64,000 nt of DNA, taken from Anthoceros angustus (lineage: Eukaryota > Streptophyta > Anthocerotopsida > Anthocerotales > Anthocerotaceae). A program made the translations under genes and the position numbers. The notes under the pieces are model-generated. The model was not told the origin of the DNA. It searched no databases and saw only the letters and a list, made by a program, of their open reading frames with translations. Below, in pieces: positions 36,290 to 47,606 of the stretch. Each line of letters begins with the position of its first letter. The stretch's first letter is position 1. Location of the stretch: the NCBI GenBank assembly GCA_010909165.1, contig MU008169.1, positions 1,736,001 to 1,800,000 of the forward strand, in the 5' to 3' direction.

Positions 36290-39200
36290 TCAGACATTCT
36301 TTGTCTGTCTCTTCCTTGCCCAACTCTTAGGCTGCGTCTCATTCCCAACCAGAAAGCTGTGCACCTGCCCGTCCACACCTGTCCACCAGCTCTGACCTGG
36401 CTGCTTCCGTGCCCTGCATCTCATTCTCCTTTCACGCATCTTCTGTGCCTGCTCCCACATCTGGGCACCGGTGTATATGTTTGACATCAACACATACGCC
36501 GCAGCATCTTTCTGGTCCAGCTTCATTGCTTCGTTGAAAGCATGGCATCCCACCTCCACGTTGCTCCACTTTCGACAGGCACCCAACAGAGAATGCCAAA
36601 CTGCAACATTGGGCTGCACAGGCATACCCCTGACAAGATCTAGTGCCTCGTCAAGTCGGCCTGCTCGGCCCAGAAGATCCACCATGCACGTGTAGTGCTC
36701 CATGGTGGGGGCGATCCCGTAGTATTTTCTCATAGCCTCGAAGTACTCCCGTCCCTCATTCACCATGCCCGCATGACTGCATACTGCCAGTATACTAAGG
36801 AATGTGACGCCAACTGGCTGTATGCCATCCTCTCTCATTTTCTGCACCAAGTCAAAGACCCCTTCACTGTCTCCTTGACAGGTGTAGCCTGCTATCAGTG
36901 CATTCCAGGCGACAACATCCCTTTGGGGCAACTCATCAAACACCTGCTGCGCATCGACCATGCTCCCAGACTTTCCATACATGTTTATAAGACTGCTTGC
37001 TACAAACAAATCAGCTTGAAGCCCTTGTTCTTCAATTTGTGCATGTAGATCCCTTCCCAGATGCAGAGCTGCCACATTTGCACATGCCTGCAGGAGGCAT
37101 ACAAATGTCACTGAATCAGGTACAGTAATGCCCTCTTCTTGCATTCCACTGTAGAGATGCAGGGCCTCCTGGCCCATGCCCTGCTCAGAATACGCTGCTA
37201 TCATTGCGTTCCAAGTCACTGCATCTTTCTGGCCAAGCCCTTCAAACACTCTCTGAGCATCCTCTAAGCTGCCACACTTTGCATACATGTTCACCAGACT
37301 ATTGGCTACAAATACGTCAGTTTCATTTCCAAACTCTCCAATTTGTGCATGAAGCTGCTTTCCCTTCTCCAAAGCTGGGGTCCCCATACTTGCACACGCC
37401 TGCAGGAGGCACACATACGTCACAGAATCAGGTGCAGTGATGCCTACTTCCTCCATATCACTGTAAAGGTCCAAGGCTTCCTGCCCCATGCCGTGCTGGG
37501 AATACCCTGCTAGCATTGCATTCCATGTCACCACATCTTTTTGATCAAGTCTGTCAAACACCGCCTTACCAGCCTCGAGGCTCCCACATTTTGCATACAT
37601 GTTTACCAGACTGTTGGCCACAAAGACATCAGCTTCAAGTCCTCGTTCTCTAATTTGCTCATGAAGCTGCTTCCCTTTCTCCAAAGCTGCAGTCCCAACA
37701 CCTGCACATGCCTGCAGGAGGCAAACAAACGTCACAGAATTAGGTTCAGCCATGCCTTCCTCTTGCATCAGAGCGTACAGATGAAGGGCTTCCTGCCCAA
37801 TCCCCTGTTGGGAACACCCTGCTATCATGGCATTCCATGTAACCACATCTTTCTGAGCAAGTCCCTCAAAGACTCTCTTAGCATCCTGTAGGCTACCACA
37901 CTTTGCATACATGTTCACCAAGCTGTTGGCTATGAATACATCAGCTTGATGTCCTTCTTCTCCAATTTGAGCATGAAGCTGTTTCCCCTTCTCCAGAGCT
38001 GGGACCCCCACATTTGCACATGCCTGCAGGAGGCACACAAATGTCACAGAATTGGGTACAGCGAAATCTTCCTTTTGCATAGCACTGTAGACACGAAGGG
38101 CCTCCTGACCCATGCCCTGTTGGGCATACCCTGCAATGAGAGCAGTCCACGTCACCACATCCTTTTGACCAAGTTCTTCAAACACCCTCTCAGCATCTTC
38201 CAAGCTGCCACACTTTGCATACATGTTTACCAAACTGTTTGCTACAAATACCTCACCTTGATGCCCTTGTTCTATAATCTGCACATTAAGCTGCTTCCCC
38301 ATCTCCAAAGCTGATGCACCTACACTTGCACATGCCTGCAGGAGGCATGAAAATGTCACAGCATTGGGTACAGCGGTGCATTCTTCTTGCATAGCACTAT
38401 AAACACGAAGGGCTTGCTGGCCCATGCCTTGCTGGGAATATCCTGCTATAATAGCATTCCATGTCACCACATCCTTTTGAGCAAGTCCATCAAACACTCT
38501 TTGAGCATCCTCCAAGCTGCCACACTTTGCATACATGTTGACCAAATTGTTCCATACAAACACATCAGTATGATGTCCTCCAAACTGCGCGTGGAGCTGC
38601 TTCCCCTTCTCAAGAGCTGGGGTGCCCACACTTGCACAGGCCTGCAGCAGGCAAGCAAGTGTCACAGAATCTGGTACAGCAACACCTTCTTCTTGCATAA
38701 CATCATAAAGATGAAGAGCTTGCTGCCCCAAGCCCTGTTGGGAATACCCTGCAATTAGAGCAGTCCACGTCACCACCTCTTTTTTAACAAGTCCGTCAAA
38801 CACTCTCTGTGCCTCCTCTAGGCTGCCACACTTTGCATACATGTTCACCAAACTGCTGGCCACAAACACATCAGCTTGATGCCCTCGTTCTCTAATTTGC
38901 ACATGCCTGCAGGAGGCACACAAATGTCACAGAATTGGGTACAGCGAAATCTTCCTTTGCATAGCACTGTAGACACGAAGGGCCTCCTGACCCATGCCCT
39001 GTTGGGCATACCCTGCAATGAGAGCAGTCCACGTCACCACATCCTTTTGACCAAGTTCTTCAAACACCCTCTCAGCATCTTCCAAGCTGCCACACTTTGC
39101 ATACATGTTTACCAAACTGTTTGCTACAAATACCTCACCTTGATGCCCTTGTTCTATAATCTGCACATTGCTGCTTCCCCATCTCCAAGCTGATGCCCAC

Positions 39201-41151
39201 ACTTGCACATGCCTGCAGGAGGCATGAAAATGTCACAGCATTGGGTACAGCGGTGCATTCTTCTTGCATAGCACTATAAACACGAAGGGCTTGCTGGCCC
39301 ATGCCTTGCTGGGAATATCCTGCTATAATAGCATTCCATGTCACCACATCCTTTTGAGCAAGTCCATCAAACACTCTTTGAGCATCCTCCAAGCTGCCAC
39401 ACTTTGCATACATGTTGACCAAACTGTTCCTACAAACACATCAGTATGATGTCCTCCAAACTGCGTGGAGCTGCTTCCCTTCTCAAGAGCTGGGGTGCCC
39501 ACACTTGCACAGGCCTGCAGCAGGCAAGCAAGTGTCACAGAATCTGGTACAGCAACACCTTCTTCTTGCATAACATCATAAAGATGAAGAGCTTCCTGCC
39601 CATGCCCTGCTGGGAATACCCTGCAATTAGAGCAGTCCACGTCACCACCTCTTTTTAACAAGTCCGTCAAACACTCTGAGCATCCTCCAAGCTGCCACAC
39701 TTTGCATACATGTTCACCAAACTGCTGGCCACAAACACATCAGCTTGATGCCCTCGTTCTCTAATTTGCGCATGAAGCTGCCTCCCCTCCTCCAAAGCTG
39801 GGATACCCACAAGTGCACATGCCTGCAGCAGGCACGCAAATGTTACCGCATCTGGTACGGCCTTGCCTTCTTCTTTCATTGCATCGTAGAACACAAGGGC
39901 TTCCTGTCCTTCTCCCTGCTGGCAACACCCTGCTATCATGGCATTCCATGTCACCACATCTTTTTGACCAAGTCCATCAAACACGCTGTGGGCATCGTCT
40001 AGGCTGCCACACTTTGCATACATGTTCACCAAACTGTTGGCTACAAACACATCAGCTTCATGTCCATGCTCTTTGATTTGTGCATGAAGCTGCTTCCCGA
40101 CCTCCAAGGCCGGGATCCCCACACTTGCACATGCCTGCAGGAGGCACACAAATGTCACGGAATTTGGTACAGCCAGGCCTTCTTCTTGCATAGCACTATA
40201 AAGCCGAAGGGCTTCCTGGCCCATCCCTTGCTGGGAATACCCTGCAATCAGAGCAGTCCACGTCACCACATCTTTTCTACCAAGTTTGTCAAACACTCTC
40301 TGAGCATCTTCCAAGCTGCCACACTTTGCGTACATATCCACCAAGCAAGTACAAACAAACAAATGAGGCTCAACACCACTGGCCAACAAGTCAGCATGCA
40401 CCTGCTGCCCAACTTTCAAGTCCGAGGCCTTGGAACAAGCCTGAAGAGCTGCCACAAACACATGGCCATCCGGCTTCACACCTGCCCTCCGCATCCGATG
40501 ATACAGTTGTATGGCCTGCTTGTCTTGACCGTGTTTAACATGCGAAGAAATTATGGCAGACCACATGAAGGCATCTGGGTCGGGAACCTCGGCAAACACA
40601 TCCATCGCGTCTTGCAACCTGCCATGAAAAGCATACATTCGCAGGATGTGAGTGCCCAGGAACGTGTCCCAATGGTACCCCTTTTTCACCGTGAAAGCAT
40701 GCACCCGGCGACCTAGAACAAGATCCTTCTGGACCACACATTTCTTCAGGACAGTGTAAAGGAGAGATTTGGAGATAGAAAAGCCTATCTGCACCAAAAC
40801 TCCCAAAGCCTCCACAGCCTCCGTGACATGCCCCTCAACACATAAGTTGCTCACAATTTCACCAGTTACGCCCATTTCGAATCCTGCAGGCCTGGGAGGG
40901 TAAGAATCATCCGCCAGAGCTGGCTTGTTGAAGTTTTTCTGGCAGACGACCTCCCGGGACTCCCACAACAGCTCCTGACCCGGACCTTCGCCTGAAGATC
41001 CCTCCCCAGCCAAACATTCTCTTGGACGGCCTCGATTTCTTCCGGAGGTGATGCATCTCGCGGCCTTCTTGTTTGCCAACGCTTTGTTCCTCGAAGTCAC
41101 GTCAGCAGGAGCTCTTCCTAGAATTCGCGTCAACACGCTCCACACAGCCAT
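36290..41151 (-). pseudogene. PLS-type PPR protein 2, E-class, interrupted by an internal duplication
   Basis: The ATG at 41151 starts a basic Ser/Ala/Arg-rich leader (MAVWSVLTRILGRAP...) typical of an organellar presequence. PPR modules follow to about 39667. Between 38896 and 39769 a damaged second copy of the neighbouring 38013-38895 segment breaks the frame several times. From about 38920 the frame is open again through many PLS modules, an E domain ('VEHYTCMVDLLGRAG' type) and an E2-like end ('SWWTGVDGQVHSFLVG'), stopping at 36290; no DYW domain follows. If the damaged copy is an assembly artefact, the gene is continuous and would encode roughly 1.3-1.4 thousand residues. If real, it is a pseudogene or makes a truncated protein. 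It is a paralogue of the PPR gene at 1-3770, in the same orientation. Function: inferred organellar RNA binding. Confidence 0.85.
38013..39769. repeat. 0.88-kb direct duplication inside PPR gene 2
   Basis: Copy A (38013-38895, frame intact) and copy B (38896-39769, about 14 bp shorter in net) match almost base for base. Copy B has many one- to three-base losses, for example 'cttccttttgc' to 'cttcctttgc', 'aactgcgcgtgg' to 'aactgcgtgg', and 'cctcttttttaac' to 'cctctttttaac'. The junction at 38896 falls in 'tttgcacatg', a phrase present twice in each PPR module. Confidence 0.9.
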
Positions 41152-41541
41152 GCCTCGTCCGAATCCAGACGGTGTGAAACCATCATCTCCGCTCGTGACG
41201 AGTAAAAACAACTACCTAGTCGACTCGACCAGATGCATGGGGAAAAAAGCCAAACTAAATTCCATGCATCGGTCGGCATGATGCATTCCCTATGCGACAT
41301 CTGCTGTCACTTGGTGAACCGTCTTTTCGATAGTCTGGTAATGCGCGCGGGCATGGTGGGTGATATTACCAGCAGCTTTAAAAATCGTTGAGACTTCCAG
41401 CGAAGAACAGGTTCTCCTTGGTTCACCTTGTCCGCTACTACGTTCTGCAGCGGCAAAGCTCTACACAGCACTGCACATCCAAGGGCCAGTAATCGGCGAA
41501 CTCGACACCTAGTTTCTGGTCCCCTGGATGTTTACGTTGCT

Positions 41542-43480
41542 CTATCTCAGTAAGTACGCAATAGCTCCAACAAGTGCGCCTCCTAAGTGACCGGCATGAC
41601 TCGTCTCCGAAGACTCCTGTTTTACCACGCCACAGCATGTTCAGCTAGATGATGAGACTGGAACAACCAAAAAGTAGAAGATGGGAACCAGAATCGTCTC
41701 GACTCACATTTGCAGCAGAAAACAAATCGGACCCGATAAGGAGAATACCCTGCGAACCAACCGTCCTGTCAGCACCCACGTGTCTTACACACCAGAGGGA
41801 AGCTTGGAGAGCTATCAACGACAGTCTGGTAAGACGAGCACAACGCTGCACAGGGATAACTCACAAGGAGAGCGGCAGGGACAGGGATGAAGAAGTTGAC
41901 GTAAATGGTTCTCGTAGGATTCAGAAGGACATTGAAGATGATAATGGCATTGACAGCTCCACTTGCACCCTGTCAACAAACACCGCTAACACTGTGAATG
42001 ACAGCTCATGTTCTCTGCCTGATATCTACTATCTCCAGCACTTGAATTTGTCAACATACAAGTGACCCCTTTTACAATGAGGGGGGCACATTAGAAACCT
42101 CTTGAGCTTACCATGGCACCAGGAGCATAGCTAGGATTGTAGTACGCCCTTGGAATGCTCTGCTCGAGCGCAACAAGATGTTAGAAGCTCACCTGCAAAT
42201 ACCAAAGCTACACCACACAGAACATACCTCCCGTGCTACAGGAAAGCTATTAAGCATCTTGGTTCTTACCTTGGCCCATGGTACGTAGTAAGCCCAGTAC
42301 AGCACGTGCCCTACAGATCCGGCTATGCCGCCAGCAAGATACAGTCCCACCAGATACTTTGGTCCGAAGAGATATGCAATCTTCAGCAGAACGTTAACAG
42401 AGGAAACAGTGAGAAAACTGCATTATCTTGCCTTTGTGAGTAGCTCAGAGAGCAACGAATCAAGCACCGCACCCAACCTCAGTGCCAAAGAAGTAGAGAC
42501 CAATCATGTTGGTGAAGAGATGCTGAAAGGAAGATTGGCTGAAAGCACTGGTTACAAGTGTGTGGATGCGACCCCTCATCAATGTATCATAAGAGACCTT
42601 CAAACAGGTGATCAATTCAGATGCGCATCAACTGAGTTTCACCCATCATCCAGAGATCCAACAGAAAGCTTCAACAGGTAGGTACCTGAAAATGCCTGAC
42701 CATAAATCGTGTATCTCCCATCTGCCACAGGAAGAATACAAACGCGTTCACACCAATCAAGGCCCACACAGCTTGCTCACCAGATCCGCCTCTGCATGTG
42801 TCAACCCCGAGGAACAAAGTAATTTGAATCAATTGATGGGACTGAGAGAAGTCTACCACTCAGCACGTTCTCTTTCTGTGAGCCAGCATTGTGAGAAAAG
42901 AAAGGCGTCAGATGCAAACACATGAATCGGAGCGAATTGTCAAGCTGTTCTCGATAATCAAGACCACAGACGCGTCCGGCTGGAATTCCAGGTCACAAGA
43001 GCTGTTACCCTAGAGGTAAGCAAGGGCAGTGGAGGCTTGCCCGTATATCGTTCTCCGCAGGTACCGCTGCACTCCGTGCATAGCAGAGCTCTTGCGCATT
43101 AGACCCCTGCCGCCTCCCGCCGGCCAGCGGGTGAAGCTCTGAGCTCCCTCCCCCACACTCTTGCTAACAATCCAGCGCTGCATCCCAGGAAGCACCATGG
43201 TGCGGCTGCCTGCAGCTCCAGCTCCAAGCCCCCGGATACCACTCCTGCCGAGCGCGACGGCAACAAAGCCCAGGTCAGATTGCCAAGGCCTGCCACCAGA
43301 AGACGGGGCGGATTTTCTCTCCGGGAGTAGGAATCCGCCATAGCTGCCGCTGGTCTTGCTCCCGCTCTCGATCGGGAAGTGGAAGGCATGGCTGGTGCTG
43401 TCTTCCGAGCGGAACAAGAATCCGGCCTTCCCAGACTCCTGCCATCTTCGCAATCCTCGCAGCAGCTCTCTCGCCTTCAT
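41542..43480 (-). CDS. Mitochondrial-type rhomboid protease (RBL12/PARL-like)
   Basis: Eight exons on the minus strand: 43480-43065, 42791-42686, 42597-42478, 42380-42270, 42159-42112, 41969-41865, 41749-41708, 41616-41542. They total 1023 nt, 340 aa, with all junction phases matching. The N-terminal ~110 residues are Arg/Ser rich and fit a mitochondrial presequence. Conserved rhomboid features follow in order: 'WALIGVNAFVFFLWQ' (TM1), 'GRIHTLVTSAFS', 'HLFTNMIGLYFFG' (TM2), 'GPKYLVGLYLAGGIAGS', catalytic GASG (Ser about 270), 'NFFIPVPAALL', and the last helix 'HAGHLGGALVG' with catalytic His about 326. Intramembrane serine proteases of this type act in the mitochondrial inner membrane. Size and layout match plant RBL12 as I recall it. 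Weakest points: the exon 1 donor (gtacct) and the exon 4 acceptor. Its stop codon is about 390 bp upstream of the PPR gene 2 start. Confidence 0.9.
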
Positions 43481-43747
43481 CCTACCTTGGCACACTACGT
43501 GCAACCATGCACACAGACTTGCTTCTCATCTGTTCCTCGAAAGGGACATCGAAATACATGCCTGCCCTAATCGACCGAGCTTCAGGCGTGGAGGACCAAT
43601 CTGGTCTCTACTTTAATTTACTTCCGAAGTTGACGACCTACACATACAATTGAGCTGACTCCACCCTAACTGTAGATGCCGTATTCAGCTCAGCTCTGGT
43701 ACCTACACTCTCCGCTCTACAATCTACACTGGCCCCAGCAACGTGAC

Positions 43748-44764
43748 TCAAATCTTGGCCCAAGACTTTTTTCGACGCATAGCTTGTTGCTTCACGAAGT
43801 TCTTCTTTCCAGCTTGCTTTTGAACCTGGATCTCCTCGTACTTCCGTTTCCTGGTATAAGCAAGCGCAACACAACGTGTCTCGTAAATCACAGCGAACTA
43901 ACAGGCGACAGAAAAACCCCATACCCTTCATTCCTACCCCGCCAACCCGTAGCCTGCCTTGCTAGCTGAAAAGGCCACACACAAACCTGTAGGATCGCAA
44001 AGAAGAATCAGCAAGCAGCTCATCCGCAAAGGAGGCCCTCTGTTCCCGTTTCGTCAGCCGTGCCGAGTAGAAATCAGCCGGTCCTTGGATCACTTTCCCA
44101 ACCTGCCACATCCCAGGGCTTACCATCAGAATACAAGTCCAATCAAACCCCCGTCTCAGTTCCCGCCTCTAAAACATTCACTCCAAATGAGACGCAGTAC
44201 GCAGCACCAGTACCTGAAACTTCTGCGGCAACGCCTTGGAGTCCGGAGCTTTGTAGTGCCGCTTCGGATCCATCACATTCCTCAGCTGCAAAACCAAAGC
44301 CGGAGGCACACAAATTCAGCGAAATCCACCATCCTCCACCCGCACACAATCCAGGGACGCAAGACCACGCGACAACTCACTCACACGTAGTAGCTCGATA
44401 TCCTTCTTCAGCTCGGGAGTCAGGGCCGGCGCTGGCATATCAGCCCTGTGTCCAGCACCACGCGAATTCATAAAAAATCCACACTTTGCAAACCTCAACT
44501 CACTACCATCCCATTGCAGCCAGCTTTCAAAACCTACCAATCCTTGCTGTTAATCTCCTTCCGCTTTGCACGAACATCCTTCAAAACAGGAGCCAGGGGT
44601 TCCAGGGCTACATAGTCGTCCACCTCCTTCTTCTTCTCCTTCCTCTTCGACCAGCCTGCCGCTCCCTGCAGCAAGCTATCCTCCCACCTTCCACCACCGC
44701 TGGTCGAAGCCTCCTCAATGGGCAGACCAGTATCAGGCCTCCAGACAACCTCCAGGCAGTCCAT
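43748..44764 (-). CDS. FCF2: FCF2-like pre-rRNA processing protein
   Basis: Five exons on the minus strand: 44764-44538, 44445-44385, 44285-44214, 44102-43987, 43850-43748. They total 579 nt, 192 aa, with GT/AG ends and consistent phases throughout. The N-terminal part is Lys/Glu rich ('WSKRKEKKKEVDDYVALEP'). The Fcf2 domain reads 'DWADMPAPALTPELKKDIEL' across the first junction, then 'MDPKRHYKAPDSKALPQKFQ', 'FYSARLTKREQRASFADELL' and 'SYRKRKYEEI', with a very basic C-terminus. Fcf2 (DNTTIP2 C-terminal domain in animals) is a nucleolar factor of early 18S rRNA processing. Length is close to the Arabidopsis protein I recall (~190 aa). The gene is read in the same direction as the rhomboid gene, whose ATG is 267 bp past this stop codon. 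Confidence 0.92.
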
Positions 44765-45503
44765 TGCGGCTACAGAGCTCGCCAATTGCCCCAAAATTCA
44801 GGACTACCAAGCTCGAACAGCTTATTTACATATATAGACGTCAAGCCCTATAATAGCCATAAGCGACTAAACCAGAGGTATAGGTAGTTAATTTTGCATG
44901 CTTGGGATTCCCCATCTCGCTCTTCTCCATTTTACATGCTTACATGGCCTCTTTATATAGCATATTTAGGTTATTTATATAAGCTAAATAACAGAAATAC
45001 TTATGCGAATAATATCCCCTTCTAAAAAAGATGAACAACTTTATTTACAGGAAAGAGATGGAGATGGAGTGAACTCATCTATACCTTAAAGGAGTGAACT
45101 CATCCATACGTGAAAGGCTAATGCGGGAGACTCCAAGGATGAGAATAAGAGGGAGCAACAAAGCTTGGATCTAAAATATCTACAATATCCTTACTAGATA
45201 AATCAAAAGACCTACATACAACACGATTACCATTCAAATGAAGCTTTCTATGCTTTCCATAATCCTTCTAAAAGAATGGGTCCATCATATTATTAGAGAC
45301 TTAAAGATCAAGTTCCGATTTTTGATTGAGGGGTCAAATGGTAGTACTAACGTAATGGAGTAGAGGAGGGTGCAAGTTATCATTTTCGATTTAAAGCTTA
45401 AGTGACCACAATTTGAAGTAGTGTCTAAGATTTATAGTAGTGCAGCGAAGATGTGGCAAGTTGAGCAGATGGGGTCAGTTAAGACGTGTCTCAAACTGAA
45501 AGG
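44765..45503. other. FCF2 upstream region, no other gene recognised
   Basis: The first part should hold the FCF2 promoter; the rest is AT-rich sequence without supported features up to the 8-bp target duplication at 45504. Confidence 0.5.
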
Positions 45504-45677
45504 ATTACTACCAGGGTGTCATCTTGACCCCGTCCCAAGCTCGGTCCCGGTCCCGGTCCCGGCATGTGTTAAAAAAAACATGGGACGGAGGTTCTTGAGT
45601 CCGGTCCCCACCCTCGGTCCCCTATTACCCTTGAGGACCGAGGATTCATAAAAGGTCCGGTTTAAAATTAGTAAATT

Positions 45678-45783
45678 ACTTAATTTTATATCCAAGGATT
45701 TATATTTATTATGGACACCTGGACCCATCTACTTAATTTTATATCCAAGGATTTATATTTATTATGGACACATGGACCCGTCT
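45678..45783 (+). repeat. Two 53-bp direct repeats in the left subterminal region
   Basis: Units 45678-45730 and 45731-45783 both begin 'acttaattttatatccaagg' and contain 'tatggacac'. They differ at only a few bases. Confidence 0.85.
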
Positions 45784-45905
45784 GCGGCTAAGTCTTCGAG
45801 CCCGCTTGCACGTTCGTATAAATCGACACACCTCATGTGATTGGAGGGTCAATTTGTTCAGCTCACAAGGACTAAATAACGCACACCGCCCTTACGTGGA
45901 TGCCA

Positions 45906-45967
45906 CGGTGTTTTCGATGTCGAGAAAACACCGGGCAAGTCCGCGTTTTTCGACATCGAAAACACCG
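45906..45967 (+). repeat. Perfect 17-bp inverted repeat (hairpin) inside the transposon
   Basis: CGGTGTTTTCGATGTCG (45906-45922) is exactly reverse-complemented at 45951-45967, with a 28-base loop. Confidence 0.9.
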
Positions 45968-46105
45968 CATGGACCAATGGCGGTGTCAATCCTTATTTTT
46001 ATGAGTTTTTTTACTGTGATGTTATCCAACTTGTACGAAAGGGCGCTTACAAAACTAGCACGAACATGCCCAAGGTATGTGAAGGCCGCTCTCGAGAGCG
46101 GACAG

Positions 46106-46253
46106 GAGGAGAATGCCCGCCTTTGAGCCGCAGAGGAGAGTGCTCGCCGTTGAGCCGCAGAGGAGAGTGCCCGCTGAGCCGCGAAGAGAGTGCCCGCCAT
46201 TGAGCCGTGGAGGAGAATGCCCGTTGAGCGCGAAGAGCGCTCGCCAAGAGCCG
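46106..46253 (+). repeat. GC-rich minisatellite, 24-27-bp units
   Basis: Five to six imperfect units of the form 'gaggagagtgcccgccgtt' plus 'gagccgca' follow one another upstream of the Harbinger-type ORF1. Confidence 0.75.
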
Positions 46254-46717
46254 CGTCCTTGACTTCGTGTGTCTTTGTGGAGGATCGCCCATCTTTGCTG
46301 CAGCCTTCGTGAGGTAATTCAAGGTATTCGGGGCAATCGAATTTTGGATGGCACAACGGGCTCTCTAAAGTTTCTGCGACCTCGGCTTGACATAACAAGC
46401 TCTCTATCTCAAGGTTTGGTGTTTCTAGGCTTTTAGGTTTGGCTATGGCTGGGCAACAAGGTCATGGTGGTGAGTCTTCACTACAAAGACGGCCTTCCCA
46501 AACTTTTCAAGTTATCTATTTGGCTCGGGAGGGTCAGGTTCAAAGCTACAACTTTGAGCAGTCCTCTCGACGTGGAGCCAACCTCCAAGTCAACAAATAT
46601 CACAAGGATGCTCCCTCATGAGCGCAAGCATTCTCAATGCCTCGCTTGGAAGTGTCATGCTAGGCTCTGGTTTCAAACGGCTTGCACCAGGCAATGTCAT
46701 TGACCTAGAAACTGGTC

Positions 46718-47506
46718 ATGAGGTTCCAATTTTCACAGGACACTGGCACAGGGTCAAAGAAGCGTAGGGGTAAAAGCAAAAAACACTTGGAACTTGAAGG
46801 GGAGGATCAGGTTCGAAGGACAAGTGGTGGAAGGGGTCCACAATGGACTGAACACCATACCATCCACTTGATCCACCTTAGGGATTCTATGGAGGAGGAT
46901 TTCAACAAAGCACCCAAGCAAGGTATCGACATGTGGAACAAGCTCTACACGAGATTATGTGCGGTCTGCCCGGATTTCGACAAGGATTCTGAGGCATGTC
47001 ATCGGAAGCACAAGAGCCTTATGAAGGATTACAGGAAGGACAAAGCTGAGAACGAGACAAGTGGGCATGGAAGGTATGATAAATGTAAGTTTTTTGATCT
47101 CATGGATGAATACCATGGTAAACGTCCTGTGGTCAATTGCCATGCACATGCCAGCTCCCTTCCTAGGACATTTGCTACGCCCGGGGGGGGCTCTGTGGAC
47201 TCTACCATGGGCTCTACTTTTTTGGATGTCACAGATGGTTTGGAGAGTGAACCTGAGCCACCACCAGATGGTGAGCCCATACACCAAGAATCAGATGGTC
47301 AAGCCCCGTTAACATGTGGCCAAAAAGAGAACAAGGCAAGAAAGGGAGACCCAAGACTGGCAACTATGGAACAGATGGCCAAGCACACAGAATGTTTATT
47401 ACAAGAGTACAAGGCAGTTGAAGCGCAGAAGTTGACTTTACTCCAATCCATGAACGACACACTTGGCAACTTGGCAACATACTTGATGCACAAACAGAAC
47501 ACATGA
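46718..47506 (+). CDS. PIF/Harbinger ORF1-like Myb/trihelix DNA-binding protein
   Basis: An ATG frame of 262 codons. After a basic start ('KKRRGKSKK'), residues about 35-140 form a SANT/trihelix-like domain: 'GPQWTEHHTIHLIHLRDSM', 'MWNKLYTRLCAVCPDFDKDS', 'CHRKHKSLMKDYRKDK', 'CKFFDLMDEYHGKRPVV'. The C-terminal part ('MEQMAKHTECLLQEYKAVE') is a likely coiled coil. In active elements this protein binds the transposase and takes it to the element ends. It faces the transposase gene on the opposite strand, the usual two-gene plan. It is intact, unlike its partner. A host trihelix factor is less likely given this context. Confidence 0.8.
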   Translation: MRFQFSQDTGTGSKKRRGKSKKHLELEGEDQVRRTSGGRGPQWTEHHTIHLIHLRDSMEEDFNKAPKQGIDMWNKLYTRLCAVCPDFDKDSEACHRKHKSLMKDYRKDKAENETSGHGRYDKCKFFDLMDEYHGKRPVVNCHAHASSLPRTFATPGGGSVDSTMGSTFLDVTDGLESEPEPPPDGEPIHQESDGQAPLTCGQKENKARKGDPRLATMEQMAKHTECLLQEYKAVEAQKLTLLQSMNDTLGNLATYLMHKQNT

Positions 47507-47606
47507 GCTAGTTTTGGTAGAATTTGCATTTCTAGTTTCTATTGTTCACCTTCGGTCTCAGACTTTGAGCCAAGGGCTGGTTTTGGAAATTTAAGTGTTT
47601 TAGTTT

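Noticed and set aside
38923-38923. Start of the second PPR frame as a real gene start
   Set aside because: The frame opens with TTG inside a duplicated module; it is the continuation of PPR gene 2, not a separate gene.
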